From NCBI GenBank assembly GCA_002715485.1, contig PAZL01000022.1, positions 1 to 40,506 on the forward strand: a stretch of DNA of 40,506 nucleotides, given 5' to 3'. Both the position numbers and the translations under genes were made by a program. This document shows positions 1-9,548 of the stretch, piece by piece. This DNA comes from Aequorivita sp. GTDB taxonomy: Bacteria; Bacteroidota; Bacteroidia; Flavobacteriales; Flavobacteriaceae. The notes under the pieces were generated by a model that did not search any database, was not told the DNA's origin, and saw only the letters and a list, made by a program, of their open reading frames with translations. Within the stretch, counting starts at the first letter, position 1; every line of letters begins with the position of its first letter.

Positions 1-16
1 TGTTCATAATTTCTAT

Positions 17-3000
17 TTATCGTTTTAGGGTAAAGTGTCCTTTGAATTCTTTTCGGCTTCCGTCCTCGGTGTACTCCACGCGGAACCAGTAGTCGCTCGA
101 CGGCATGGGGCTTCCCCCGTAGGTGCCGTCCCATCCCTGGCCCAGCGGGCTGAGCTGCTTGAGCAGCTTCCCGAAGCGGTCAAAGATATAGATTTTGGCC
201 GTAGGGTCGCCGCTGGCGATGCCTATGATGTTCCAGGTGTCATGGTAGCCGTCGCCGTTGGGCGTAAAGTACGGCGGGTAGTCGATCACCCCCACCTCGA
301 AGGTCACGCTGCCGCAGCCATAGACGTCCCGGATGGTCACCGTGTGGTCGCCGGGGGCCACGCCCTCGAAGATGTTGCTCTCCTGGAAGGGGCCGTTGTC
401 CAGCTGGTACTCGTAGGTGCCCTCGCCCGTGGCCACCACCTCGATCACATGGTTGCCCGCAAAGGCCCCGTTGAGCAGGTTGGCCCCATAGGTCAGCGGC
501 GGCGAGGACACGGTCACCGTGGCACTGGCCGTGCTGTCGCAGCCCGAGGCCAGCTCGGTGATGGTCACCGTATAGGTCCCGCCCTGCAGCGCGATGATGG
601 ATGGGCCGGTCTCCCCGACGATGATCACCCCGTCCAGGTCCCACTGGAAGGTGTACAGCGACGGGTCGAGCCCCGTATCGATCACCGGCGGCGAGGGACT
701 GCCCTCCTCCTGGGCGATCGGGTTCCCGTTCTCGTCCACGCAGAGGCGGTACCCACCGCCAAGGACCACGTCCGGCAGCTGCTCCACCTTCAGCACCATC
801 TCCGCCACGGCATAGCACTTGGGCTCAAAGATGTTCACCTCGTTGGTCACGCGCACATAGATGCGCTGCGGGTTGATGATGTTCACGTACGGAAAGCTGA
901 TCGCCCCGGTGCCCGACTCGGCACCCTCGAGGGTCTCGTAAAAACTGAGGCTGAAGTCCGCAGGGTCCTGGCCCGCGAGTATCCCCGCGCGCAGGTCGGA
1001 GACCTGCTGGTTGGTCACGTCCTCAAGGTCGAACTCCGCAAAGCCGTCGCTCGGCGGAAGGTTGTCGCAGATAACGAAGGGCTCCGCAGGGGCCACCGCT
1101 ATGGCGCCCGGCTGCACGATGAGCTCGAAGCTCTGCACACCGCCTATGTAGCAGCCCGTCTCGGCGTTCACGATGCCCGTATAGATGGTCTGCGGGTTTA
1201 TCGGGTTGTTGTTGGCGTCCCGGTTGCGGTGCGCCGTGGTGTTCACGATGGCATTGGTATTGTTCTCCGCATCGAGCGCCGTCAGGTAAAAGCTCACCTC
1301 GAACGGCGGGGACGGCTGGCCCCCCAGGATCTCGGGGATCTTGGTGGTCAGGTCAAAGATGCCCACCTCCCCGCCATCCGGCGAACAGTAAACGTAGGGA
1401 GATACCTCCGCGCTGTCGTCCGGAACGGGCTCCACGATAAGCTCAAGCTCCACGATCTCAAAGCAGCCCGAGGTGGGGCTGGTGGCCCGCACATAGATGG
1501 TCTGGGGGTTGCTGGTATTCTGGTACACGGTGGCCTCCAGGGCGGGGATCTCGTTGGCCTGGCCAACGGCATCCGCATAGCTCTCATAGTAGCCCAGGGA
1601 CCAGCTGTTCCCGTTGAGTATCTGGGCGCTGCGCCCGGTAAGGTCGAAAAGCTCCACCCCGTCATAGGGGCCCGGAGGCACGATCACGTTGTAGTCGCAC
1701 AGCACGATGGGGTCCGGAGACACGGGCCTTGGGTTGCTGATCACCCGAAGGGTCAGGGTGGTAAAGGAGATGCAGCTACTGTTGCTGTCCTCCACCCGCA
1801 CATAGAGCACCTGTGGGTTGATCGGGGCCCCGTTCGCGTCCACGTTCACGTAGGCGGTATCGGGGTCGATACGGTCGGTATTGTCGCGCGCGTCCTGCTC
1901 GGTAAGGAAATAGCTCACCCCCTGGGTCAGCACCCCGTTGGTTATCTCGGAGTTCTTCTGGGTAAGGTCAAAGGTGGCGATCCCATCGTTCTCCTGGCCC
2001 AGGTCATCGCACTGCTCCAAGGGGGCGGGATCGGTTATCGGAAGGCCGCTGTTCACGATAAGGTCAAACTGGCCCACCGCAAAGCATTCCGTCAGGTCAC
2101 TGTCCAGGCGCACCCAGATGGTCTGTGGGTTCGCGGCGTTGGTGTAGGCCTCCGGCGTTACGATAAAGTTTATGCCCGCGATGGCATCGGCCTGGCTCAG
2201 GTGGTAGGTAACGGTAACGTCCGTCTGCGGCGGGTTGCCCAGTATCAGGTCCTCCTGTACCGTAAGGTCGAACTCCGCAAAACCGGAATCGTCACAGGCG
2301 ATAAGGTCAGGAAGGTCCTGGGGCACCACAGGGGAGGGCTCCACGATCAGCTCCAGCTCCACGATGGCATAGCAGCCAGTCCCGGCAGGCGGACCGCCAT
2401 AGGCCGCGCGCACGTACAGGGTCTGGGAAAAGGCAACGATGTTCTCGTAGGGACTGGCCAACGGAAAATTGCCCGTATTGGCATCCAGCAGGTTCTCGTG
2501 GTAGGTAATGGCCAATGTAGGGTCACCGCCACGTATCTCGGCGCTCTTGCTCTCCAGGTCAAAGGAGGCAAACCCGTTGTTGTCAACGTCACAAGCTACC
2601 AGCGGGGTCGGCTCCACCGGCTCCGGGTTCGGGTTGACGATGATAAAGAAGCTAAGAAGCCCACGGCAGGTGTTCTGCCCCACCACGGTCACGAAGATCT
2701 CCTGTAGGGGGCTGGTGGTATTCTGGTACGCGGAAGGGTCCGCAATGCGGATATCGTTGTTCTGGTCATCCTGCGATGCGTAATAGTAGACCGCCAAAGT
2801 GGGGTCGCCATTGGTGATCACGGGCGTGTTCAGGGTCAGGTCGAAAGTGGAGATGCCATCGTCATCGGTACTGCCGTTGACCTCGTCGTCACAGAGCGCC
2901 AGGTCGTTGGCGGTGCCGGAACCGGGATAGAGCCCCATCTCGATCTCGAACGGCGTCACCCGCGCACAGCCGGTGGCAAGGCTCTCCAGGCGCACCCAGA

Positions 3001-6000
3001 TGGTCTGGCCCGAGCTCGGGAAGGCATCCGCCGGATCGATGGCGTTGATACCGGCCTCGGCCTCGGCCTGGCTCTCATAATAGGTCACCGGCGCAAAGTC
3101 ATCGGGGTCCTGTACGCCATACACCGAACCGTCCTGTACGGTAAGGTCGAAAACGGCGGTGCCGTCACCGTCCTCATCGCACGCGAAGAGCGGGTCCTGG
3201 AGCGTGGCGTCCGGCGCATCGGGCAGCGGGACCACGATAAGCTCCAGCTCCACGATGGTATAGCACGGAAGCTGCTCGGGCGGCACCTGGTTGGTCACGC
3301 GCGCAAACACCGTCTGGCTGTAGGGCACAATATTGGTATAGGGGCTTACGATCTGGGTCCCGGGAAAGGCGTTCTCCGCCTCCTGCAGGGTCTCGTAGTA
3401 GAGAATGGTCACATCGGTCTCCCCATTGAGTATCTCTGCATCGCGCTGGGCAAGGTCGAACGTGCTCACGATCCCGTCATCGTCATCGTCACAGATGGTG
3501 ATCGGCTCCGGGTCCGGGTTCGCATTGGGGTTCGGAAGTACCGTAAGGGTCACCGTGATCAGGTTCGAGCACCCGAACGACGAGGTCACGCGCCCTATCA
3601 CGGTCTGGGGGGTGGCTATGTTCTGGTACATCGTCGGGTCCGCAATGGGGATGCCCGCAGCCTCATCGGCGGGGGTCTCGAACCAAAGTACGCTCAAGGT
3701 AAGGTCGCCACCGGTGACCAGAATGTCCTGGGCGGTCAGGTCGAAGGTCGAGACCTCATCGGTCGGGGTACTGCCCTGGAGCTCGTCATCGCACAATACC
3801 ATCTCGAAGGGACCGAGGTCCAGCGGGATCGGGTCCACTATCAGGGTCAATGTCACAATATCATAACAGCCCTCCGCACCATTGGGGTTCGGGGGAATGC
3901 TGCTGTTGGCGTTGCCCACCACCAGCACATAGATGTCCTGCGGGTTACCGGTATTGGTGTACGCGCCCGGGTTCCCGATGGCGGCGGAATAGTCCGGCGC
4001 GGTCAGCGCAAGGTCACCGGCCAGTTGGGCATCGGCAAGGTCCTCGTAATAGTATAGGTCGAAACCGTTGGGGTCCAGCGTTCCCAATATCTCCGCTTCC
4101 GCCTCGGTAAGGTCGAAAAGGGTAAAGCCATCGGCCACGGCATCGTCACATTTCCTCAGGGGCCCGGGCTCGGTGGCCACGGGGGAGGTGTGCACCTCCA
4201 GCGCAAAGGATATGCTGCGGTGGCAGCTGTTGGCCGTGGTCTCCACACGGGCCCATACACCGCCCGTACCGTAGGCCGGATCCAGGGGATCGGTCACCGG
4301 CGCGTCCAGGTATATCTGGTCGTTCGTGTAAAGGTTCGGCAGCGGAAGACGGTTGTTCTCCGCGTCGAGCAGCGTCCCATGGTAGGTGACGGTCAGGGCG
4401 GGGTCGCCCCCCGTTATGATGGCCGTCTGCGTACTGAGGTCGAACTGCGCGAAACCGTCGTTGTTGGAGTCACAGGCTATAAAGGTGCCCGGCGAAAAGG
4501 CCAGGGGGGTCGGCTCCACGATGATAAAGAAGGTGTTGATCGCCCTGCAGCCGTTCTCGCTGTAGGCGGTCACGAAGATCTCCTGTTGGGGGCTGATGAT
4601 ATTCTGGTAGGCCGAGGGGTCGGCGATCGGGTTGTTGTTCACCTGGTCGATGGCCGTGGCGTAGTAGAACACCTCCAGGGTAGGGTCCCCCAGGGTGATC
4701 AGCGGCGTGTTCACCGTAAGGTCGAACGTGGAAAGGCCATCGTCCGCCGTACTGCCGTTCACAAGGTCGTCGCACTTGGTCAGGTCGTTCCCGACGCCTA
4801 TGGTCGGGAAGAGCTCAAGCTCAAGATCAAAGGGCGTGACCCGCGCGCAGCCGGTGATACGGCTCTCAAGGCGCACCCAGATGGTCTGCCCGCCCATGCT
4901 TATATAGGTCCCGGGGTTGGGGATCGCATTGGTGCCGCCGGCGGCGTCCAGCGGATCCTCATAATAGGTGATGGGAAGCACAAAGTCCGCAGGGTCCTGG
5001 ATCCCCAGCACGCCCTCGTCCTGCAGGGTAAGGTCAAAGATCGCCGTACCGCTGCCGCTCTCGTCGCAACCGATAAAGGGGTCGGCGAACGGAGGGGAGA
5101 CGGGCATATCGGGAAGGTCGATCACCCGGAGCTCGAGCTCCACAACGGTAAAGCAGCCCACCGAGGCCGGCGGAACGTCCTTCACCACCCTGGCGTACAC
5201 GATCTGGCTAAAGGGCACGATATTGGTATAGGGCATCGTGATCTCCGTCCCGGGGACCCCGGCAACGGCATCTGCAAAATCCTCATAGTACAGTACGGAA
5301 ACGTCCGGCTCGCCCGCCGTGATGTCACGATCGGCAAGGGCAAGGTCCCAGCCGCCAACGATGCCGTCGTCGTCATCGTCGCAGAGCTCCAAGGGGTCCG
5401 GGGCGGTATTCGGGTTCGGGTTGGGAAGTACCGTCAGGGTAAGGGTAACCAGGGTACGGCACCCAAACTCGGAGGTCGCGCGGCCTATGACCGTCTGCGG
5501 GGTGGCCGTGTTCTGGAAGGTCGCGGGGTTGGGGATCGGGATGTCCGCAGCCTCATTGGCCGCGTTCAGGAACCACTCTACCGTGATGGTGGGATCCCCT
5601 CCGGTGACCAGCACGTCCTGGCTGGTAAGGTCAAAGGTCGAGATCTCATCGTCGGGGGTACTGCCCTGGAGCTCGTCGTCGCAGAGCATCATCTCGAAGG
5701 GGCCCAGGTCCGCGGGACGCGGGTCCACGATAAGGGTCAGGGTAACGATGTCGTAGCAGCCCTCGCTGATGTTCGGGTTCGGAGGGATGGTACCCGTGCC
5801 GTTGCCAACCACAAGGATATAGATGTCCTGCGGGTTGGTGCTGTTCAGAAAGTTCGTGGGGTCCGGGATCGCCTGGGAAAAGTCCGGGGCGGTCAGCGCA
5901 AGGTCGCCCGCGAGGGTCGCCTCGGCAAGGTCCTCGTAATAGTAAAGGTCAAAGCCCGTAGGGTCCAGGGTGCCCAGCACCTCAGAGGCAACGACCGTCA

Positions 6001-8320
6001 GGTCGAAGAACGTGAAGCCGTCGGCCACCGCATCGTCGCACTGGCGGAGCGGCCCCGAGGGAACCGTGCCCACGGGCGCGGAGCGGACCTCGAGCGCAAA
6101 GGGAACGACCACCGTACAGCTGCTGATGCTGCTGGAGACGCGCGCCCAAACGCCACCCGTGCCATAGTCGGGATCCAAGGGGTCCGTCACCGGCACGTCC
6201 AGGTAGATCTGGTCGTTCACGTACGGGTTGGGAAGGGGGAGCACCCCGTTCTGGGCATCCAGAAGGGTACCGTGGTAGGTAACCGAAAGAACGGGGTCAC
6301 CAAGGGTGATCACCGCGTCCTGCTGCGTAAGGTCAAAGGCCGCGAAGCCGTCGTTGTTAACGTCGCACTCGATCAGGTTGGGCGGCGACATGTTGACCGC
6401 CGGAAGGGCGTCGATGATAAGGTCGATGCTGCGCGTGGTATCCACGCACGTGGCGTCGTCACGGTTCTCAAGGCGTATGTAGACCGTCTCCCCGGGCGCC
6501 GCAACGAAATAGGGGTTGGGGTGGGCATTGACGCCATTGTCGGCATCGGCCTGGCTGCCATGGTAGGTGATGTTGTAGCTCGAGGAAGGCTCGCCGTCCA
6601 GCACCAGGGAGTTGAACTCCGTGGCAAGGTCAACGAACTCGCCGCCATCCCCGTCGGCATCGCAGTAGCTCGCGTTGACCGGAACGATGCCCGCGATCGC
6701 ACGGCTGAAAAAGATACGGAAGTCCGTAAGGTCGAAACAGCTACCGCTGTTGTCCTCGATGCGCGCATAGATCGTCTGCGGGGACGGGGGGACGATGATG
6801 TGAACACCACCCAGAATCTCGTTGGTGTCGTCAAAACTGTCCTGGTAGCTCTGGTAGTACTTTATCGTGAAGAGCGCAGGGTCCTGACCGCCCAAAATGT
6901 TCGCGTCGTTGTCCGTCAGATTGAACACGCCCGCCGTAGTGCCGTAGTCGCACTGGTAAAGATCCACAGCAGCGTTCGCAATGGGCTGGGGCCCCAATAT
7001 TAAATTAAACTGTGTGGTCGCAAAACAACCAGGAGTAATATTGTTTTGTACTCTGGCAAAAATAAAAATTGAACCAGTAACTATATAAGGCTGTGGCAGT
7101 GCATTAATACCAGCAATAGCATCAGCGGGATTATCGTGATAAGTTACAGTATATTCCAAGGGGTTTTGCCCATTTAAAATTATAGTGTCAAATGTGGTAT
7201 TAAGATTAATGGATTCTTGACCATTCCCGCCTATATCACATAATCTATGAGGGCTTGGAGGAGCTGTTGCTGTTGCTGACGAGAAAGTAATTTCAAAAGA
7301 GTCAATAGCGTAACAGGTAGCGTTTGACTCTTCTATTCTAACCCAAATAGTTTCAGAGGAACCAACTATTGGATAAGCGTTGGCAGGAACAATAGGATTT
7401 GTTCCATCCATAGCCTCTAATTGATTATGGTGATACGTAATATTAAATGAAGGATCTTGAGCACCCCGAACGTCATCATCATTTTCGGTCAAATCGAAAA
7501 TACCAGGATTTGTACCATCATCGCATATATAAAGGTCTTGAGGGGGACTTGCAATTACCGGCTGAGGATAAAAAATTACATCAAAAAATTCTGAGTCGGT
7601 AACACCTAAAGGCAAGTAAATCTCTGCTTTGTAATTTCCAGTTGTTGTAACAGCTAATGTTGGAGACGTTTCAGCCGGTACAAAAGGAGAAAAAGTTCCA
7701 GAACCTATTGGGTTTTCAAAAAACCACTCATACCCAAGTGCATTTGGATTAGTAGCATCCAATATTTCAATATCCCCATCACAGGCAACAGTTTGAACAA
7801 TAGAGCAATCAAAAGCATCAGGATCTCCAAAAGTTAAATTGAAAATATCTGCCGTAGAACTAAACCTATCTACAACAATAATAACTTCATCACCAGGAAC
7901 TAAGCTTAAGAATTGAACCTGCCCATCACCTGCAGCAGTTTCACAAAAGTCTGTTGCAGTTAGATTTAACCCCGTATCATATTCACCTGCAGAGGGAGCA
8001 TCATAACTTGCCCTATCCGCTGTACCAAGATTATTACAATCGGCATTTACCCAAACCGCAAAATCGTAATCTACATTCCCTGTAGGTTCAATTTGAAATG
8101 TAAAATTAGTAGCTTGAATGATAGCTAACCGAAACCAAATAGTACGCGTACCTTGCAGTGTTTGGCAGCCTGTATTAATGGTTATTGGGGAGGGGTCTAT
8201 AGCATTGTTCTGCAAGCCATCTTGACTGTCACAAATAGGAATCAAGATATCACAAACCTGGGCGTGTGCAGTAGTCAATGTAATTAAGGAGAATACAAGT
8301 AATAGTAATGTCTTTTTCAT
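17..8320 (-). CDS. Giant secreted repeat protein with T9SS type B (gliding-motility-associated) C-terminal domain
   Basis: A 2767-residue protein, probably a surface adhesin or matrix protein exported by Sec and then the type IX secretion system. Residues 1-21 are a signal peptide ending in AHAQ. Residues ~22-240 hold non-repeated beta-rich sequence. About 22 units of ~105 residues follow, each with a CD...FDLT core, then a D/GDP, an aromatic pair (TYH or YYE), a PQTIYVR-like strand and a late Cys. A PKD-like or Ig-like segment lies at ~2510-2680. The final ~85 residues (YFTPNGDGYHDTWNI to FTLKR) match the CHU_C/TIGR04131 sorting domain known to be processed by T9SS. The many Asp residues in the CD...DGD loops could bind calcium; this is inference. 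Codons are AT-rich for the first ~440 residues and very GC-rich after that. The ligand cannot be told from sequence. The ATG start is well placed for the signal peptide. Confidence 0.9.
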   Translation of the reverse strand: MKKTLLLLVFSLITLTTAHAQVCDILIPICDSQDGLQNNAIDPSPITINTGCQTLQGTRTIWFRLAIIQATNFTFQIEPTGNVDYDFAVWVNADCNNLGTADRASYDAPSAGEYDTGLNLTATDFCETAAGDGQVQFLSLVPGDEVIIVVDRFSSTADIFNLTFGDPDAFDCSIVQTVACDGDIEILDATNPNALGYEWFFENPIGSGTFSPFVPAETSPTLAVTTTGNYKAEIYLPLGVTDSEFFDVIFYPQPVIASPPQDLYICDDGTNPGIFDLTENDDDVRGAQDPSFNITYHHNQLEAMDGTNPIVPANAYPIVGSSETIWVRIEESNATCYAIDSFEITFSSATATAPPSPHRLCDIGGNGQESINLNTTFDTIILNGQNPLEYTVTYHDNPADAIAGINALPQPYIVTGSIFIFARVQNNITPGCFATTQFNLILGPQPIANAAVDLYQCDYGTTAGVFNLTDNDANILGGQDPALFTIKYYQSYQDSFDDTNEILGGVHIIVPPSPQTIYARIEDNSGSCFDLTDFRIFFSRAIAGIVPVNASYCDADGDGGEFVDLATEFNSLVLDGEPSSSYNITYHGSQADADNGVNAHPNPYFVAAPGETVYIRLENRDDATCVDTTRSIDLIIDALPAVNMSPPNLIECDVNNDGFAAFDLTQQDAVITLGDPVLSVTYHGTLLDAQNGVLPLPNPYVNDQIYLDVPVTDPLDPDYGTGGVWARVSSSISSCTVVVPFALEVRSAPVGTVPSGPLRQCDDAVADGFTFFDLTVVASEVLGTLDPTGFDLYYYEDLAEATLAGDLALTAPDFSQAIPDPTNFLNSTNPQDIYILVVGNGTGTIPPNPNISEGCYDIVTLTLIVDPRPADLGPFEMMLCDDELQGSTPDDEISTFDLTSQDVLVTGGDPTITVEWFLNAANEAADIPIPNPATFQNTATPQTVIGRATSEFGCRTLVTLTLTVLPNPNPNTAPDPLELCDDDDDGIVGGWDLALADRDITAGEPDVSVLYYEDFADAVAGVPGTEITMPYTNIVPFSQIVYARVVKDVPPASVGCFTVVELELRVIDLPDMPVSPPFADPFIGCDESGSGTAIFDLTLQDEGVLGIQDPADFVLPITYYEDPLDAAGGTNAIPNPGTYISMGGQTIWVRLESRITGCARVTPFDLELELFPTIGVGNDLTKCDDLVNGSTADDGLSTFDLTVNTPLITLGDPTLEVFYYATAIDQVNNNPIADPSAYQNIISPQQEIFVTAYSENGCRAINTFFIIVEPTPLAFSPGTFIACDSNNDGFAQFDLSTQTAIITGGDPALTVTYHGTLLDAENNRLPLPNLYTNDQIYLDAPVTDPLDPAYGTGGVWARVETTANSCHRSISFALEVHTSPVATEPGPLRKCDDAVADGFTLFDLTEAEAEILGTLDPNGFDLYYYEDLADAQLAGDLALTAPDYSAAIGNPGAYTNTGNPQDIYVLVVGNANSSIPPNPNGAEGCYDIVTLTLIVDPIPLDLGPFEMVLCDDELQGSTPTDEVSTFDLTAQDILVTGGDLTLSVLWFETPADEAAGIPIADPTMYQNIATPQTVIGRVTSSFGCSNLITVTLTVLPNPNANPDPEPITICDDDDDGIVSTFDLAQRDAEILNGETDVTILYYETLQEAENAFPGTQIVSPYTNIVPYSQTVFARVTNQVPPEQLPCYTIVELELIVVPLPDAPDATLQDPLFACDEDGDGTAVFDLTVQDGSVYGVQDPDDFAPVTYYESQAEAEAGINAIDPADAFPSSGQTIWVRLESLATGCARVTPFEIEMGLYPGSGTANDLALCDDEVNGSTDDDGISTFDLTLNTPVITNGDPTLAVYYYASQDDQNNDIRIADPSAYQNTTSPLQEIFVTVVGQNTCRGLLSFFIIVNPNPEPVEPTPLVACDVDNNGFASFDLESKSAEIRGGDPTLAITYHENLLDANTGNFPLASPYENIVAFSQTLYVRAAYGGPPAGTGCYAIVELELIVEPSPVVPQDLPDLIACDDSGFAEFDLTVQEDLILGNPPQTDVTVTYHLSQADAIAGINFIVTPEAYTNAANPQTIWVRLDSDLTECFAVGQFDLIVNSGLPITDPAPLEQCDDLGQENDGIATFDLTQKNSEITNGVLTQGVSYFLTEQDARDNTDRIDPDTAYVNVDANGAPINPQVLYVRVEDSNSSCISFTTLTLRVISNPRPVSPDPIVLCDYNVIVPPGPYDGVELFDLTGRSAQILNGNSWSLGYYESYADAVGQANEIPALEATVYQNTSNPQTIYVRATSPTSGCFEIVELELIVEPVPDDSAEVSPYVYCSPDGGEVGIFDLTTKIPEILGGQPSPPFEVSFYLTALDAENNTNAIVNTTAHRNRDANNNPINPQTIYTGIVNAETGCYIGGVQSFELIVQPGAIAVAPAEPFVICDNLPPSDGFAEFDLEDVTNQQVSDLRAGILAGQDPADFSLSFYETLEGAESGTGAISFPYVNIINPQRIYVRVTNEVNIFEPKCYAVAEMVLKVEQLPDVVLGGGYRLCVDENGNPIAQEEGSPSPPVIDTGLDPSLYTFQWDLDGVIIVGETGPSIIALQGGTYTVTITELASGCDSTASATVTVSSPPLTYGANLLNGAFAGNHVIEVVATGEGTYEYQLDNGPFQESNIFEGVAPGDHTVTIRDVYGCGSVTFEVGVIDYPPYFTPNGDGYHDTWNIIGIASGDPTAKIYIFDRFGKLLKQLSPLGQGWDGTYGGSPMPSSDYWFRVEYTEDGSRKEFKGHFTLKR
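2594..4474 (-). repeat. Higher-order repeat copy B (units 11-16) in the giant secreted protein
   Basis: This is the second copy of the six-unit block, from the unit 11 Cys codon (4472-4474) to the unit 17 Cys codon (2591-2593), a period of 1881 bases or 627 codons. Unit 12 closely matches unit 6, including the LGTLDP.GFDLYYYEDLA and DLALTAPD stretches. Unit 17 (CDVDNNGFASFDL) begins a third, incomplete copy. Confidence 0.8.
4475..6367 (-). repeat. Higher-order repeat copy A (units 5-10) in the giant secreted protein
   Basis: Units 5 to 10 reappear in the same order as units 11 to 16. Each pair shares diagnostic sequence: CDVNNDGF/CDSNNDGF, CDDAVADGFT, CDDELQGSTP, CDDDDDGIV, CDE.G.GTA and CDD.VNGST. 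Coordinates run from the anchor Cys codon of unit 5 (6365-6367) to just before that of unit 11 (4472-4474), a period of 1893 bases or 631 codons. Confidence 0.8.
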
Positions 8321-8355
8321 TGAGGGAATGTTAATTCAAAATTGTAGGTTTTAAT

Positions 8356-8685
8356 CTATATTTTACGGAAAGCAATTTTTTTCACTTCCACTTCATCGAT
8401 AAAAAATCGTATTTCATAGGTTCCATTTTCCAAGAAAGAAAAATCAGTTTTAACCATTTGGAGCCCTTCATTTTTGATTATTTCTTTTGTCGATATATCA
8501 ATATCGTTACGACTAATTATATATTTAATCGTCTTAGCATTTGAAAATTCAAAATTTAAAAGTGCGCTAGAAGAAACCTCAGAAGGTTCCATTGAAATTG
8601 TTGATCTATATTCAATATTATTGTTTTCCTGTGCATAAACAAAGGAAACGAGCAGGAAGGCAAATAAAGTGAGGAGCTTTTTCAT
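8356..8685 (-). CDS. Small secreted protein of unknown function
   Basis: A 109-residue protein with a clear signal peptide (residues 1-19, ending FVYAQ) and about 90 mature residues. The mature part has alternating beta-type sequence and ends in GTYEIRFFIDEVEVKKIAFRKI. That ending resembles the closing strands of T9SS type A sorting domains (GTY...V.....KI), but the match is too short to call. It lies 35 bases upstream of the giant T9SS cargo gene on the same strand, so the two may be co-transcribed. I do not recognise a family. Confidence 0.6.
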   Translation of the reverse strand: MKKLLTLFAFLLVSFVYAQENNNIEYRSTISMEPSEVSSSALLNFEFSNAKTIKYIISRNDIDISTKEIIKNEGLQMVKTDFSFLENGTYEIRFFIDEVEVKKIAFRKI

Positions 8686-8769
8686 AATGTTTTTAAAAAT
8701 TTTTTTGCGAAAATTAAGAAAATTTTATGAAAATAGCGGGTTTAAGGCCTTAAAAATAAGAACTTCGAA

Positions 8770-8802
8770 TTTTCACTGCCAAAATGCTATTGCTTATCTT
8801 TG
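8770..8802 (+). promoter_or_regulatory. Probable folE promoter (Bacteroidota type)
   Basis: TATCTTTG at 8795-8802 matches the Bacteroidota -7 consensus TAnnTTTG, with TTTT at 8770-8773 at a 21-base spacing as a weak -33 element. The folE ATG follows 24 bases after the -7 box. Confidence 0.55.
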
Positions 8803-8826
8803 CAAGCTTATTACATAATTAATTAG

Positions 8827-9504
8827 ATGGATTTAGAAAAACAACTAAAAGAGATTGAAGCAATGGGAAATGACCACATAGGCAGTTCTACCGAAACCCC
8901 TATGCGTACCGATGCTTTTGAGTTAAGTGATATTGAAAAAATTGCGAGTATCAAAAAGGATGTACAAAACATCATGCATACGTTAGGACTCGATCTTAGT
9001 GATGATAGCTTAAAAGGAACACCTACCCGTGTGGCAAAAATGTTTGTCCAGGAAATTTTTGGTGGGCTTCATCCAGACAGAAGACCCAAAGCCTCTACTT
9101 TTGAAAATAAATACAAGTACCAGGAAATGCTGGTAGAAAAAAATATTACCCTCTACTCTACCTGTGAACACCACTTGTTACCCATTGTCGGAAAAGCCCA
9201 TATTGCTTACATCTCTAATGGCACTGTAGTGGGACTTTCAAAAATGAACCGGATTGTAGATTATTATGCCAAAAGACCTCAAGTGCAGGAACGTCTTACA
9301 ATGCAAATAGTAAAAGAATTACAGCAGGTTTTGGGCACTGAAGACGTAGCCTGTGTTATTGACGCCAAGCACCTTTGCGTCAATTCGCGTGGTATTCGCG
9401 ATATTGACAGCAGTACCGTAACCAGCGAATTTGGCGGTGCTTTTAAAAACGTTGAAACACGTAGAGAGTTTTTGGACTACATAAAACTTGACACCGAGTT
9501 TTAA
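8827..9504 (+). CDS. folE: GTP cyclohydrolase I
   Basis: Converts GTP to 7,8-dihydroneopterin triphosphate, the first step toward tetrahydrofolate and, in queuosine makers, 7-deazaguanine. The 225-residue length fits the family. The zinc and catalytic region STCEHHLLP is at 111-119 with C113 and H116, and the third ligand C184 lies in [34 protein letters not shown] (137-156) is also typical of FolE. The N-terminal ~35 residues are a variable extension. It is transcribed from its own promoter and followed 44 bases later by cysS. queE at 27086-27715 acts downstream of the same product in queuosine synthesis, and folD at 33035 belongs to the folate branch. Confidence 0.97.
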   Translation: MDLEKQLKEIEAMGNDHIGSSTETPMRTDAFELSDIEKIASIKKDVQNIMHTLGLDLSDDSLKGTPTRVAKMFVQEIFGGLHPDRRPKASTFENKYKYQEMLVEKNITLYSTCEHHLLPIVGKAHIAYISNGTVVGLSKMNRIVDYYAKRPQVQERLTMQIVKELQQVLGTEDVACVIDAKHLCVNSRGIRDIDSSTVTSEFGGAFKNVETRREFLDYIKLDTEF

Positions 9505-9548
9505 AAACCAATTCCAAAGGAAAAATCTCTAACCTGAAATCCGAAAAA

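Larger units (their letters stand above)
36..6995. other. GC-rich block inside the giant repeat gene
   Basis: From about 36 to 6995 the gene is strikingly GC-rich; one 60-base line (541-600) has 40 G+C. The adjacent 5' part of the same gene is AT-rich; line 7141-7200 has 19 G+C of 60. The switch near 6990-7000 is abrupt and falls inside repeat unit 3, with no break in frame or in the repeat pattern. The last ~10 codons at the 3' end are AT-rich again. The block also creates long open frames on the opposite strand because GC-rich codons rarely read as stops in reverse. Confidence 0.85.

Noticed and set aside
35-2707. An 890-codon open frame on the plus strand opposite the giant secreted gene
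   Set aside because: It lies antisense to a clear repeat protein in GC-rich DNA. Its product is rich in Arg, His, Val and Gly with no domain or signal, as expected when GC-rich codons are read in reverse.
4190-7003. A 937-codon open frame on the plus strand opposite the same gene
   Set aside because: Same shadow effect. It ends at the composition break, where AT-rich codons bring back stops, which shows it is a by-product of composition.
8356-8685. T9SS type A sorting domain in the small secreted protein
   Set aside because: Only the final strands look similar and the whole protein is too short for a cargo plus sorting domain; left as unknown.
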